From JBBQFC01 sp038321615 (lineage in GTDB: Bacteria > Bacteroidota > Bacteroidia > Flavobacteriales_D > Cryomorphaceae), in assembly GCA_038321615.1 (NCBI GenBank), contig JBBQFC010000040.1, positions 1 through 28,669 on the forward strand: a DNA stretch of 28,669 nucleotides. Reading direction: 5' to 3'. The notes below the pieces were generated by a model. The model saw only the letters and a list, made by a program, of their open reading frames with translations. It ran no database searches and was not told the DNA's origin. Positions 8,067 to 16,043 of this stretch are shown here, in pieces (positions within the stretch are counted from its first letter, which is position 1; every line of letters starts with the position of its first letter). Both the position numbers and the translations under genes were made by a program.

Positions 8067-9905
8067 ATGAAAACACTCGTCTGCATAGCCGTTATTGGAT
8101 TGATCATTACGCTGCTTTCCATCCTTAGCGCTTTCCGTATTCCCGAGCAAATAGTAGAAATCGATCAACGAGCCTGGAGTCAGGAATTGGCACAATCTAT
8201 TGCTAAACTCAAACAAGTTGCTGAAGCTTACAACGAGCAAATCCTGCCCTTAGACAGTTTGAAATCGGCTGTAAGCCAAACGCGAGCGAGCTATAAGCGG
8301 GTGGAGTTTTTGATTGTTTATTCCTACCCCGATTATGTGGAAAGCCGCATAAATGGTGCGCCCTTGCTTCATATCAACCGTCATGGATCGCGCGCTGGAG
8401 TGGTTCAACCCGAAGGCTTGCAAGTGCTCGATGAGTTGATATTCGGTGACGAGCCTGAAGAAGAAAAACAAGAAATAGCTTCATTGGCAAATACGTTGGT
8501 GAACAGCTATACCACCTTGAAAAAAGATTTTGACAAGAAAAAATACGATTCTGACGACATAGTCCTTGCCATGCGACAAGAGATTGTTTCGATCATGAGC
8601 TTGGGAATCACCGGTTTCGATACCCCTGGATCGGCAAAGGGAATTTCAGAATCGCACGTTGCTTTGCAAGGGATTCAGCTTTTCGCCGACGCCTATTTTG
8701 CCGATCTTGAGTTGAAGGCAGCTTTAAATGCAGCGATTTCTTACTTGGAAAAGAACAGTGATTTCGAACGTTTTGATCGGACTCAATTTATTCGCGATTA
8801 CCTCAATCCTATTTACGCTCGGCTCGCCGATCTTTATTCAGAAAGCCATGCGTTTAAGTCAAACAGTTCAACCGCATTAAACCCCTTGAGCCGGAATCTT
8901 TTTGCCGGCGATTTTCTCGATCCTTATTTCTACACCGAGCTGACCAAGCAAGAAGACAGCGATGCCCTGCGCGAATTGGGTGCCCGACTTTTTAACGAGC
9001 CCGATCTCAGCCTTTCTGGTTCATTGAGCTGCAAATCCTGTCACGATCCGGCGAAAGGCTTTACCGATGGGAAAAAGAAATCGATGAGCAACGTAGAAGG
9101 TAAAACCGTAGAGCGCAACTCCCCCACCTTGCTCAATGCCGTTTACGCCGATCGTTATTTTTACGATCTCCGCGCTTTTACGCTGGAGCAACAAGCAGAG
9201 CACGTTATCTTCAACGATCTGGAGTTCAACTCTGCCTATTCTGAAATTATAGATCGCCTTTCGACCGATCACAGTTATAAAATCGCAGTTGAAGCGGCCT
9301 ATCCCAATCGCAAGCTCGACAGGGAGATGCTTTCAAAGGCGTTGGCGTCCTACGTGCTTTCGCTGCAATCGTTCGACAGCCCTTTCGATCGCTACATGCG
9401 CGGGGAAACAGAAGAAATTGCCGCAGAAGTAAAGGCAGGGTTTAATCTATTTATGGGAAAAGCAGCTTGCGGAACATGTCACTTTGCCCCGACCTTTGCA
9501 GGCCTAGTGCCGCCGCAATTTCAAAAGTCGGAGAGTGAAATACTCGGAGTCTTAGAAAGTCCGAAGGGAATGATGCGCAAACTCGATACGGATATGGGGC
9601 GAAATGCCAATAATCTGAGCAATGAAGAAGCATGGATTTACGATCGTTCGTTTAAGACTTCCACCGTGCGCAATGTGGCGCTCACAGCCCCTTACTTTCA
9701 CAATGGTGCCTACACTACCCTGGAAGAAGTGATGGAATTTTACAACAAGGGCGGGGGAGCCGGCTATGGTCTCGAAGTCAAGAATCAAACTTTGTCGGGC
9801 GAGGCGCTTGGTCTGCATCCATCGGAGATTTCGGCCATCATAGCCTTTATGAATGCGCTCACGGATAATAGTGCAGGTGGGAAATCGGCTCAATTTGCTT
9901 ATTAA
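8067..9905 (+). CDS. Di-haem cytochrome c peroxidase with helical N-terminal extension
   Basis: A 612-residue protein with an N-terminal membrane anchor or signal (residues 3-22). About 30-280 are helical and contain SYKRVEFLIVYSYPDYV and VVQPEGLQVLDELIF, resembling the imelysin-like helical domain found in Bacteroidetes. From about 285 it is a MauG/CcpA-type peroxidase with two c-type haem sites, CKSCH at 322-326 and CGTCH at 468-472, plus the family motifs RNSPTLLNAVYADRYFYDLRA and RNVALTAPYFHNGAY. Such enzymes reduce peroxide, or oxidise partner proteins, in the periplasm. The usual length without extension is about 330-350 residues, so the extra domain nearly doubles it. It is separated from the PhoX-like gene by a terminator and is 19 nt from the following LRR gene, so probably co-transcribed with the latter. 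Confidence 0.9.
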   Translation: MKTLVCIAVIGLIITLLSILSAFRIPEQIVEIDQRAWSQELAQSIAKLKQVAEAYNEQILPLDSLKSAVSQTRASYKRVEFLIVYSYPDYVESRINGAPLLHINRHGSRAGVVQPEGLQVLDELIFGDEPEEEKQEIASLANTLVNSYTTLKKDFDKKKYDSDDIVLAMRQEIVSIMSLGITGFDTPGSAKGISESHVALQGIQLFADAYFADLELKAALNAAISYLEKNSDFERFDRTQFIRDYLNPIYARLADLYSESHAFKSNSSTALNPLSRNLFAGDFLDPYFYTELTKQEDSDALRELGARLFNEPDLSLSGSLSCKSCHDPAKGFTDGKKKSMSNVEGKTVERNSPTLLNAVYADRYFYDLRAFTLEQQAEHVIFNDLEFNSAYSEIIDRLSTDHSYKIAVEAAYPNRKLDREMLSKALASYVLSLQSFDSPFDRYMRGETEEIAAEVKAGFNLFMGKAACGTCHFAPTFAGLVPPQFQKSESEILGVLESPKGMMRKLDTDMGRNANNLSNEEAWIYDRSFKTSTVRNVALTAPYFHNGAYTTLEEVMEFYNKGGGAGYGLEVKNQTLSGEALGLHPSEISAIIAFMNALTDNSAGGKSAQFAY

Positions 9906-9924
9906 TTTAAGATATCCATTTCTT

Positions 9925-10818
9925 ATGAAGCCTTATTTATCCTTCCTTATTTTACTTGGGAATACCCTTATCGGGAACTCGCAAAACCCCAAATTGCCGA
10001 TTTATACCAGCGTTGCGCAGGCCTTGGCTACCGACACCAACGCCCTTCAGCTCAACCTGCGCCAGCAAAGTGTTTTTTCGCTCGACGACGATATTGTAAG
10101 GTTGCAAAACCTGCGCTATCTCAATTTGATGAAAAATAACATGGAAAAATGGGATAATGATTTATGGTTGCTCACGGAGCTTACATCGATCAATTTGCGA
10201 GAGAACGCTTTAACAGATATTCCTGCGGCTGTAGGCAACTTTCAAAATTTAGAAGAATTGGATATTGCGGGCAACAGCATTCCGAAATTTCCGGAATCTA
10301 TAGGCGAGCTTAAAAAGCTTAAGCGCCTCTATTTCTCGAACAATTACCTCACCCGAATTCCTGCTTCGATCGGGGGTTGCAAATCGCTTGAAGTTTTAGA
10401 GCTTGAAAACAACCACCTGAGCGATCTTCCAAAGGAAATGGCCGAATTGAAGAACTTGAAGAATTTGACCCTCAGCGATAATCAGTTCAAGGAGCTTGAA
10501 ATGCCTGCGCTGGAGTCGCTTGTAGTTTTAAATCTGGAGAAGAATCAGCTTAAAATCATTTCCGGCGATTTTGGGAAACTTAAAAGCTTAAAAACACTCA
10601 TCTTATCTGACAATAAATTAACCGATCTTCCCGAATCACTCGCTAAACTCCGGAATTTGGAATTACTCGTCGCGAGCAATAATGCCTTAACGAGCTTGCC
10701 CGAAAAGATTTCTAAGTTATCTACTCTTCGAACGCTTATTCTGAAAGGCAATCATTTCTCAGAAGCCGAAAAGGAGCGAATCCAAAAGTCCTTACCTCAG
10801 TGTAAGGTTTACTTTTAG
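9925..10818 (+). CDS. Secreted leucine-rich repeat protein
   Basis: A 297-residue protein with a signal peptide (MKPYLSFLILLGNTLIGNSQ). From about residue 65 it has roughly ten consecutive 21-23-residue leucine-rich repeats of the bacterial LxxLxxLxLxxNxLxxLPxx type, for example LKSLKTLILSDNKLTDLPES. The repeats reach almost to the C-terminus and no catalytic or sorting domain follows, so a binding or scaffolding role is inferred. The frame remains open upstream to 9853 inside the cytochrome gene, but only the start at 9925 puts a signal peptide at the N-terminus. It follows the peroxidase stop by 19 nt and is probably in the same transcript. Confidence 0.88.
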   Translation: MKPYLSFLILLGNTLIGNSQNPKLPIYTSVAQALATDTNALQLNLRQQSVFSLDDDIVRLQNLRYLNLMKNNMEKWDNDLWLLTELTSINLRENALTDIPAAVGNFQNLEELDIAGNSIPKFPESIGELKKLKRLYFSNNYLTRIPASIGGCKSLEVLELENNHLSDLPKEMAELKNLKNLTLSDNQFKELEMPALESLVVLNLEKNQLKIISGDFGKLKSLKTLILSDNKLTDLPESLAKLRNLELLVASNNALTSLPEKISKLSTLRTLILKGNHFSEAEKERIQKSLPQCKVYF

Positions 10819-11193
10819 GTTTTGACGATTCAGCAATTAAAAAATGGTGATTAATGCTGAACTCAATAGATCGAGTCAGCTTATGCAATCGCATCTTTGA
10901 ATTCTTCCGCCTTCTGTGCGCCAATTAACAACTTCCGTCGCGGGAATATTTGGGTTCCCTGGAAGATTGGGCGGTGAGGTATGTTCAGATTTTGGACGAT
11001 TGAAAAGTAAGGAGAATAGCCTTGTCGCCAGCGGCTGAGCACTTTGCGGACTTTGCGTATACAGGCTGTGGGGCTCCTTTACGTTCGTCGCATGAAAGAT
11101 CAGTAAGTTTTCATCACAACGTCGGTACAAGAAGCTCTTGGCATAAGGCAAAATCCCTGAAATGGACAACGGATAATGCTGTAATCATTAGAA
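10819..11193. other. 375-bp intergenic region between convergent genes
   Basis: Besides the hairpin at 10856-10880 I find no supported gene. A minus-strand frame is open at 10876-11169 for 97 codons but contains no ATG (first codon TTG) and matches no family I recognise; it ends with a Pro/Asn-rich stretch (SPPNLPGNPNIPATEVVNW). Its even base composition, unlike the AT-rich spacers elsewhere, suggests a remnant or a dispersed non-coding element rather than random spacer. Confidence 0.4.
10856..10880. terminator. Possible bidirectional terminator hairpin
   Basis: GCTGA(A)CTC and GAGTCAGC form an 8-bp stem with one bulged A around an 8-nt loop, 37 nt after the LRR stop and between convergent genes. 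There is no strong T-tract on the plus strand, so the assignment is tentative. Confidence 0.35.
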
Positions 11194-12117
11194 TCACATA
11201 TAAATCGCTTTCAATACTATTTGACTTTGCAGAGCCCGCTGGTTTAGCTCACCCAAATTAATCTGTTCAAAGCTGGCGACATAGCCCAAATCGATTGTGA
11301 ATTTTCTTCCAATGGTAATCTGCATGCCCAATGCCGCAAATCCTCCAACTCCCGCTCCGGTAAGTACATTTGCCGCATCCGTAAATTGTCCTTGGTTATT
11401 AAAGAACACCGTGAGATCGACATTACCAGCGAGATCGCCAAGGTTTATAAAATTTGCTTCAAACTTGCTGAATGTGGCATTGAAACCCAAGTCGAAATAG
11501 GGGAGGATCGAAGGCGTTTTACCTCTGGCTGTTGCAGCTTTTCGGCCCAATACCCGGTGGATGCCAAGTGTTATGAGCAAACGCTGTTCTTCGCCGCGAA
11601 TTCCAAAACTCTCAAGATTGTCATTTCCAAGCGGGTTACCGGTTTGCTTTTGAATAGTAAATTGGCCTGTCGTAACCGGGTTTGTCCCATAAATTTCGGA
11701 AAATAAGCCAAAATCTGAATTGAACATATAACGCACATGTGCTCCGTACAAAAAGGACCCTCCAAAAGTCATCTGCAGCGGCATATCGCTTTCGTCGAAT
11801 CGCCATTCATCGGCAGTTATACCACCTAAAGCATCTGATGTGCGATCTTGAGCTTGTGGAGATCCTTGAATCGCAAGATTAAGCCATGAATTTGTGAATC
11901 CCAATTTGCCACCATCTCGGCTGTAGCCAAAGCCGTCGTAAAAATTAGCCGTTTTATTATTGGCAAAATACACGCCTAAATTCAATCCAAAATAAAACCC
12001 CTTAACACTATCTGGCGATACGGGTCCTTCGCCATCTGCGTAATTATACACTTGGCCCTGAACTTGAGAAAATACCCCACAAAGGGAGATGAAGAAAGTA
12101 ATAAAGTGCTTATTCAT
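11194..12117 (-). CDS. Outer-membrane beta-barrel protein
   Basis: A 307-residue protein with a signal peptide (residues 1-21, ending QVQGQ). It is rich in alternating hydrophobic and glycine strands such as GFYFGLNLGVYFANN, MTFGGSFLYGAHVRYMF, LPYFDLGFNATFSKF and GGFAALGMQITIGRKFTIDLGY, ending on a strand-like C-terminus. This is the pattern of PorT/OmpA-like barrels in Bacteroidetes; no specific family is recognised. Its ATG overlaps the stop of the upstream SGNH gene by 8 nt, so it is the last gene of the long minus-strand run and probably translationally coupled. The substrate or role is unknown. Confidence 0.75.
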   Translation of the reverse strand: MNKHFITFFISLCGVFSQVQGQVYNYADGEGPVSPDSVKGFYFGLNLGVYFANNKTANFYDGFGYSRDGGKLGFTNSWLNLAIQGSPQAQDRTSDALGGITADEWRFDESDMPLQMTFGGSFLYGAHVRYMFNSDFGLFSEIYGTNPVTTGQFTIQKQTGNPLGNDNLESFGIRGEEQRLLITLGIHRVLGRKAATARGKTPSILPYFDLGFNATFSKFEANFINLGDLAGNVDLTVFFNNQGQFTDAANVLTGAGVGGFAALGMQITIGRKFTIDLGYVASFEQINLGELNQRALQSQIVLKAIYM

Positions 12118-12841
12118 AAAGTTTTAATTTAATCGTGTTGTAAAAACTGGCCGCCCATAGGCTATACATAGCTGCGGAAGCGTGGAGATTGTCGCTGGCT
12201 ACCATGTTGGGTTGACCCAATGCCGTTCGCGAGATATCTGTAATGTAAAAGTAAGTAACTCCCAAACTTTTCGAAACGGATTGATTTACTGCATTCAACT
12301 GGTCAATTTCTTCGGCTATTTCGGTTGGATTATTTGCTTGGCCAAAAGGCGTGACGTCATAATCGGGGATGGAAACCACAAAAACCCGGCTCGTGTCTCC
12401 GTTGGCATAACCGATGGCTCTTTCCAGTAATAGGGTGAAATGTTCTGCGTACTCGCTGATCGGACGATTTTGAAATTGATTATTTACGCCAATTAACAGA
12501 GAAACCAGACTATACGTAGTATCGAAGCTAGCTGTGTCGGTAGCGAAAATCAAATTTCCAGTAGTCCAGCCGTTGCGGGCTATTATGCGCGGAGCGTCGC
12601 CTTCAATCGAATCTTCCTGATTGAGCCGCGCCACCAATTGAGCCGAATAGGTTCCTGCAGGGTCGGGGAGTCCAGTACCAATGGTACAGCTATCGCCCAA
12701 TGCCAGATAATTAAAACGCAAGGTATCCGCCGCTTCTGTGGGCGGAACAATTGGAGCCACTTGTTCATCGTCCGAATCGCAGCCCGTGAGCATGCCGAGC
12801 ACCAGGTAGAGCATAAAACTAGGTTTGTAAAACGCCAACAT
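12110..12841 (-). CDS. SGNH/GDSL hydrolase lipoprotein
   Basis: A 243-residue lipoprotein. MLAFYKPSFMLYLVLGMLTG ends in a lipobox with the acylated Cys in LTGC, followed by an acidic linker. SGNH blocks: YLALGDSCTIGTG holds the nucleophile Ser, LIGVNNQFQN supplies the block III Gly/Asn, and DNLHAS supplies the C-terminal Asp and His. These are esterases or acyl hydrolases, here anchored in the membrane facing the periplasm or surface. The frame is open upstream to 12880, but the start at 12841 gives a proper lipoprotein signal with a positive residue. It overlaps the end of the carboxylase gene by 23 nt and the barrel gene by 8 nt. The substrate is unknown. Confidence 0.85.
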   Translation of the reverse strand: MLAFYKPSFMLYLVLGMLTGCDSDDEQVAPIVPPTEAADTLRFNYLALGDSCTIGTGLPDPAGTYSAQLVARLNQEDSIEGDAPRIIARNGWTTGNLIFATDTASFDTTYSLVSLLIGVNNQFQNRPISEYAEHFTLLLERAIGYANGDTSRVFVVSIPDYDVTPFGQANNPTEIAEEIDQLNAVNQSVSKSLGVTYFYITDISRTALGQPNMVASDNLHASAAMYSLWAASFYNTIKLKLYE

Positions 12842-14459
12842 TGTAAGGTTTTTCGGCGGGTGCATTATTTGCGGCTTCAATGCCCATTGCTATATGTTTT
12901 CGCGTAGCAGCGGGATCGATAATTCCATCTACCCAAAGCCGTGCAGCGGCATAGTAAGGGCTCGATTGATCGTCGTACCGCTGCTTAATCTTATTAAAAA
13001 TCTCGGCTTCTTTTTCGGGCGTTATTTTCTGGCCCCGCGATTTAAGCGAAGCCACTTCGATTTGCAACAATACTTTGGCGGCTTGTTCCCCGCCCATCAC
13101 GGCTATTTGCGCTCCCGGCCAGGCAAAGATCAAGCGTGGATCGTACGCTTTTCCACACATGGCATAGTTGCCTGCACCGTAACTATTACCCACGATCATG
13201 GTAAATTTCGGAACTACGCTATTGCTCATGGCATTCACCATTTTAGCTCCATCTTTTATTATTCCCCCTTGTTCGCTGCGACTACCTACCATAAACCCGG
13301 TAACGTCTTGAACGAAGAGCAATGGTATATTTTTCTGATTGCAATTCATGATAAATCGCGCTGCCTTATCGGCCGAGTCGCTGTAGATCACCCCGCCGAA
13401 TTGCATTTCTCCTTTTTTTGATTTTACAAGGGTTCGTTGATTTGCTACAATACCCACCGACCAACCTTCAATACGCGCGTATCCGCAAAGAATCGATTGA
13501 CCGTAGCCTTTTTTGTATTCGGTGTAAGAGTCGGCATCGATTACGCATTCCAAAAGATGCCGCATATCATAGGGCTTTGAATGATCTTCGGGCATTACGC
13601 CATAAATATGTTCTAATTCCATTTTTGGCTCTACCGACTCGATTCGATCGAACCCGGCTTTCGGACCTTGGCTGCCGATTTTGCCCACCAGGTCGCGGAT
13701 GGTTTTTAGACATTCTTCGTCATTGGCCATTTTATAATCGGTCACACCACTTATTTCAGAATGGGTTGTCGCTCCGCCCAGTGTTTCATTATCAATATCT
13801 TCGCCGATGGCTGCTTTTACCAAGTAGCTTCCCGCCAAAAAGATCGTTCCGGTGCCTTCCACAATTAGAGCTTCGTCGCTCATAATGGGCAAATATGCCC
13901 CGCCAGCCACACAACTTCCCATGATAGCCGAAATTTGCGGAATACCGCGCGAAGACATCACGGCGTTATTTCTAAAAATCCGCCCGAAGTGTTCCTTATC
14001 GGGAAAAATCTCATCTTGCATAGGCAGAAAGACGCCAGCGCTATCGACTAAGTAGATTATCGGAATTCGGTTTTCCATGGCGATCTCCTGAGCCCGCAAG
14101 TTTTTCTTACCCGTGATCGGGAACCAGGCTCCCGCTTTCACGGTGGCATCATTGGCCACAACCATACAGAGCTTTTTGGAAACATAGCCCATTACCACTA
14201 TCACTCCGCCTGCCGGACAGCCGCCGTATTCCTTATAAAGATCGTATCCTGCAAATGCCCCAATCTCAACACGTGGCTTCCCGGGGTCGAGCAAAAGGTC
14301 TACTCGCTCCCGAGCTGTGAGCTTTCCTTTTTCATGCTCTTTTGCAATTTTGGCTTTCCCGCCACCCTCGTATATTTTTTCCAGATCGCGCCTTATTTTT
14401 CCGAGTTTTAGCTTTAAGGCATCTTCGTTCTTATTGTGATCGATCTCTTGTTTTGTCAT
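12819..14459 (-). CDS. Acyl-CoA carboxylase beta subunit, methylcrotonyl-CoA type
   Basis: A 546-residue carboxyltransferase with two crotonase-like halves. The N-terminal half has GKLTARERVDLLLDPG, VVANDATVKAGAWFP, LVDSAGVFLPMQDEIFPD, HFGRIF, IMGSCVAGGAYLPIMSDE and GGATTHSEISGVTDY. The C-terminal half has FVQDVTGFMVG, VGNSYGAGNYAMCGKAYDPR and FAWPGAQIAVMGGEQAA. The GNYAMCGKAYDPR and MGGEQAA motifs fit methylcrotonyl-CoA or geranyl-CoA carboxylase better than propionyl-CoA carboxylase. It transfers CO2 from carboxybiotin to an acyl-CoA, in leucine degradation if the assignment holds. The biotin carboxylase subunit is not in this window. The start at 14459 (MTKQEIDHNKN) is preferred to the open extension to 14489; it lies 36 nt after the wbqC stop. 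Confidence 0.92.
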   Translation of the reverse strand: MTKQEIDHNKNEDALKLKLGKIRRDLEKIYEGGGKAKIAKEHEKGKLTARERVDLLLDPGKPRVEIGAFAGYDLYKEYGGCPAGGVIVVMGYVSKKLCMVVANDATVKAGAWFPITGKKNLRAQEIAMENRIPIIYLVDSAGVFLPMQDEIFPDKEHFGRIFRNNAVMSSRGIPQISAIMGSCVAGGAYLPIMSDEALIVEGTGTIFLAGSYLVKAAIGEDIDNETLGGATTHSEISGVTDYKMANDEECLKTIRDLVGKIGSQGPKAGFDRIESVEPKMELEHIYGVMPEDHSKPYDMRHLLECVIDADSYTEYKKGYGQSILCGYARIEGWSVGIVANQRTLVKSKKGEMQFGGVIYSDSADKAARFIMNCNQKNIPLLFVQDVTGFMVGSRSEQGGIIKDGAKMVNAMSNSVVPKFTMIVGNSYGAGNYAMCGKAYDPRLIFAWPGAQIAVMGGEQAAKVLLQIEVASLKSRGQKITPEKEAEIFNKIKQRYDDQSSPYYAAARLWVDGIIDPAATRKHIAMGIEAANNAPAEKPYNVGVLQT

Positions 14460-14495
14460 ATTAAATTTGGTCTTTGCGCCAACGCTCAAATATAG

Positions 14496-15110
14496 CTATT
14501 CCGAATGTTTCAAGAGATGATGGCTGGCTTGAGGCCCCAAGTTCATCAATAAATCAATGATGCAGAGATTGCCATAAAAGGGAAACCGATCGCTGAATAC
14601 CTGAAGGTATTTTTGTGGTTCGTGCAGCGCGGCAAAATCGGTGGGAAACTTTCCACGAATCCGCCAATCGTGGCTCTGAGATGCGCCGAAATAAGTATCC
14701 AATCTCACCGTTTGAATCTCGATTTTTAGAAGTTTGAGCCAGAGCAGCCATGCATTTTCAAACAATTCGCCCACGGTGCCGTGATCGGCTTCGATCAAAG
14801 CCTGTAAAGGCGGAAAGTAAAAAGCGAAGAACGGTGAGTTGCCATAGGCAGCCGATATGGCCCGCACGTGTTGCTGTTTCCAGGGTTTTTCATAGGCTAT
14901 TTCCATTTCCGCAGTTGGGCGTTTCGCCAAGCCGATCGACTTTACCGGAATAGTCAAAGCTAAAGGGCCGCTTGCAGTAAGAAGGTAGTACCTATTTCGA
15001 AAGCTCTGCTTGACGAAATGCTCGGAAAAATCAATCTGAATAATTCCCTCTTTCGCAGCCTCTGCAAATAATCCCACCGGAGGAAAAGGCGTTACAGGGG
15101 CTGTAGTCAT
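14496..15110 (-). CDS. WbqC family protein
   Basis: A 204-residue protein with the WbqC-like core: LLTASGPLALTIPVKS, then YEKPWKQQHVRAISAAYGNS and FFAFYFPPL, with a conserved-looking SHDWRIRGKFP near residue 145. WbqC proteins are linked to polysaccharide biosynthesis loci and often annotated as putative amidotransferases, but their biochemistry is unclear. The ATG overlaps the stop of the upstream LepB-like gene (ATGA), so the two are probably coupled. The family occurs next to lepB in other Bacteroidetes as I recall, so the context supports the call. Confidence 0.85.
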   Translation of the reverse strand: MTTAPVTPFPPVGLFAEAAKEGIIQIDFSEHFVKQSFRNRYYLLTASGPLALTIPVKSIGLAKRPTAEMEIAYEKPWKQQHVRAISAAYGNSPFFAFYFPPLQALIEADHGTVGELFENAWLLWLKLLKIEIQTVRLDTYFGASQSHDWRIRGKFPTDFAALHEPQKYLQVFSDRFPFYGNLCIIDLLMNLGPQASHHLLKHSE

Positions 15111-15979
15111 TCGGCGCTTGAAGGTTTCCAGGCCAAGCCAGACACCACCCCCCGAAAGTAATGAGCTGGCAAGGCTCCAAACTGCCGGGAGTCGTGGCTT
15201 TCCATGCGGAAATCGTTAATTAGAAAATAGTAAGCGCTTCGAAAAACGGCAGTATCGCCGGGTGCAGAAGATTCAAACTGGCGGTGCAATTCTTGGCAAT
15301 AAGTAGCGCTTAAATGGTTGCTCAATAGCGAATCATTCGCTCTCGGGAGATACACGGGGCCGTAGAAATAGCCGGTCTGGTTGGCGTGCCCGTTGGGAAA
15401 AAGGCTTTGCTGATCGGCGGTTTTTACCATTTTTGAAAAGGCTAAAGTTGCTGAATCACCAGCCACTTGGAGAGCATCCTTATCGGTAGCCGAAAAGCTA
15501 ATTTGATAGTTCCGCCGAAGTTTTACAGGTGGGGTATGGGCTTGTAGGTTATACTTCTCAATGATGCTTGCTGCTTCGGCACTATCTCCAAAGCTTGCAT
15601 TAAATAAGTGAATGGCGTAAACCTGCTTCAACCTTACGCCATTTATAAAAAGATTGCCGTTGTGCACTTTTAGGGTATCGCCCGGTAAGCCGGCAATGCG
15701 ACCGAGGCAAATGCGTCCATTAAGGGTATCGTCGGCTACAGGATTTGCAAATGCCACTACGTCGCCCCTTTTCAGGTTCAAGGCAATGGCTGGATCGATA
15801 GGCTCGTCGTAGTCGGGCATAGACAAAAGGGCTTTCCCTCGTTTTCCCCAAAGATTAGAATGGTGCAGCCACACCACGTCGCCTTCTTCCACGCCTGTTA
15901 AATATAAAGAGCCTTGTACCTGAAACGGAAGGCCATACTGACCAATAATAAAAAATGGAATGGCCGCTGCAATGAGCAA
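15107..15979 (-). CDS. LepB-like signal peptidase paralogue, probable pseudoenzyme
   Basis: About 290 residues, homologous along its length to the adjacent lepB product: a membrane segment, a Ser-containing QGSLYLTGVEEGD region, GRIAGLPGDTLKVHNG, the Bacteroidetes insertion (EKYNLQAHTPPVKLRRNYQ; GPVYLPRAND) and the C-terminal INDFRMESHDSRQFGALP. The lysine general base expected just before Arg in the (K)R.xGLPG motif is glycine here (LGRIAGLPGD), and the GDN of box E is altered, so peptidase activity is unlikely. No ATG is available: the frame is open from TAG 16049-16051, and candidate starts are TTG 15979, CTG 16021, or ATT 16048 next to the lepB stop. TTG 15979 cuts into the membrane helix, so the true start may be upstream. 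It may partner or regulate LepB. Confidence 0.8.
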   Translation of the reverse strand: MLIAAAIPFFIIGQYGLPFQVQGSLYLTGVEEGDVVWLHHSNLWGKRGKALLSMPDYDEPIDPAIALNLKRGDVVAFANPVADDTLNGRICLGRIAGLPGDTLKVHNGNLFINGVRLKQVYAIHLFNASFGDSAEAASIIEKYNLQAHTPPVKLRRNYQISFSATDKDALQVAGDSATLAFSKMVKTADQQSLFPNGHANQTGYFYGPVYLPRANDSLLSNHLSATYCQELHRQFESSAPGDTAVFRSAYYFLINDFRMESHDSRQFGALPAHYFRGVVSGLAWKPSSAE

Positions 15980-16043
15980 GGCTCCTATCCATTGCAGGCT
16001 ATATTTAAGTGAGGCGGTCAGTGCAGAAGCGTGGTGTGCGCCG

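Noticed and set aside
9853..9924. Upstream extension of the LRR protein into the peroxidase gene
   Set aside because: It would bury the signal peptide; ATG 9925 gives a proper N-terminus.
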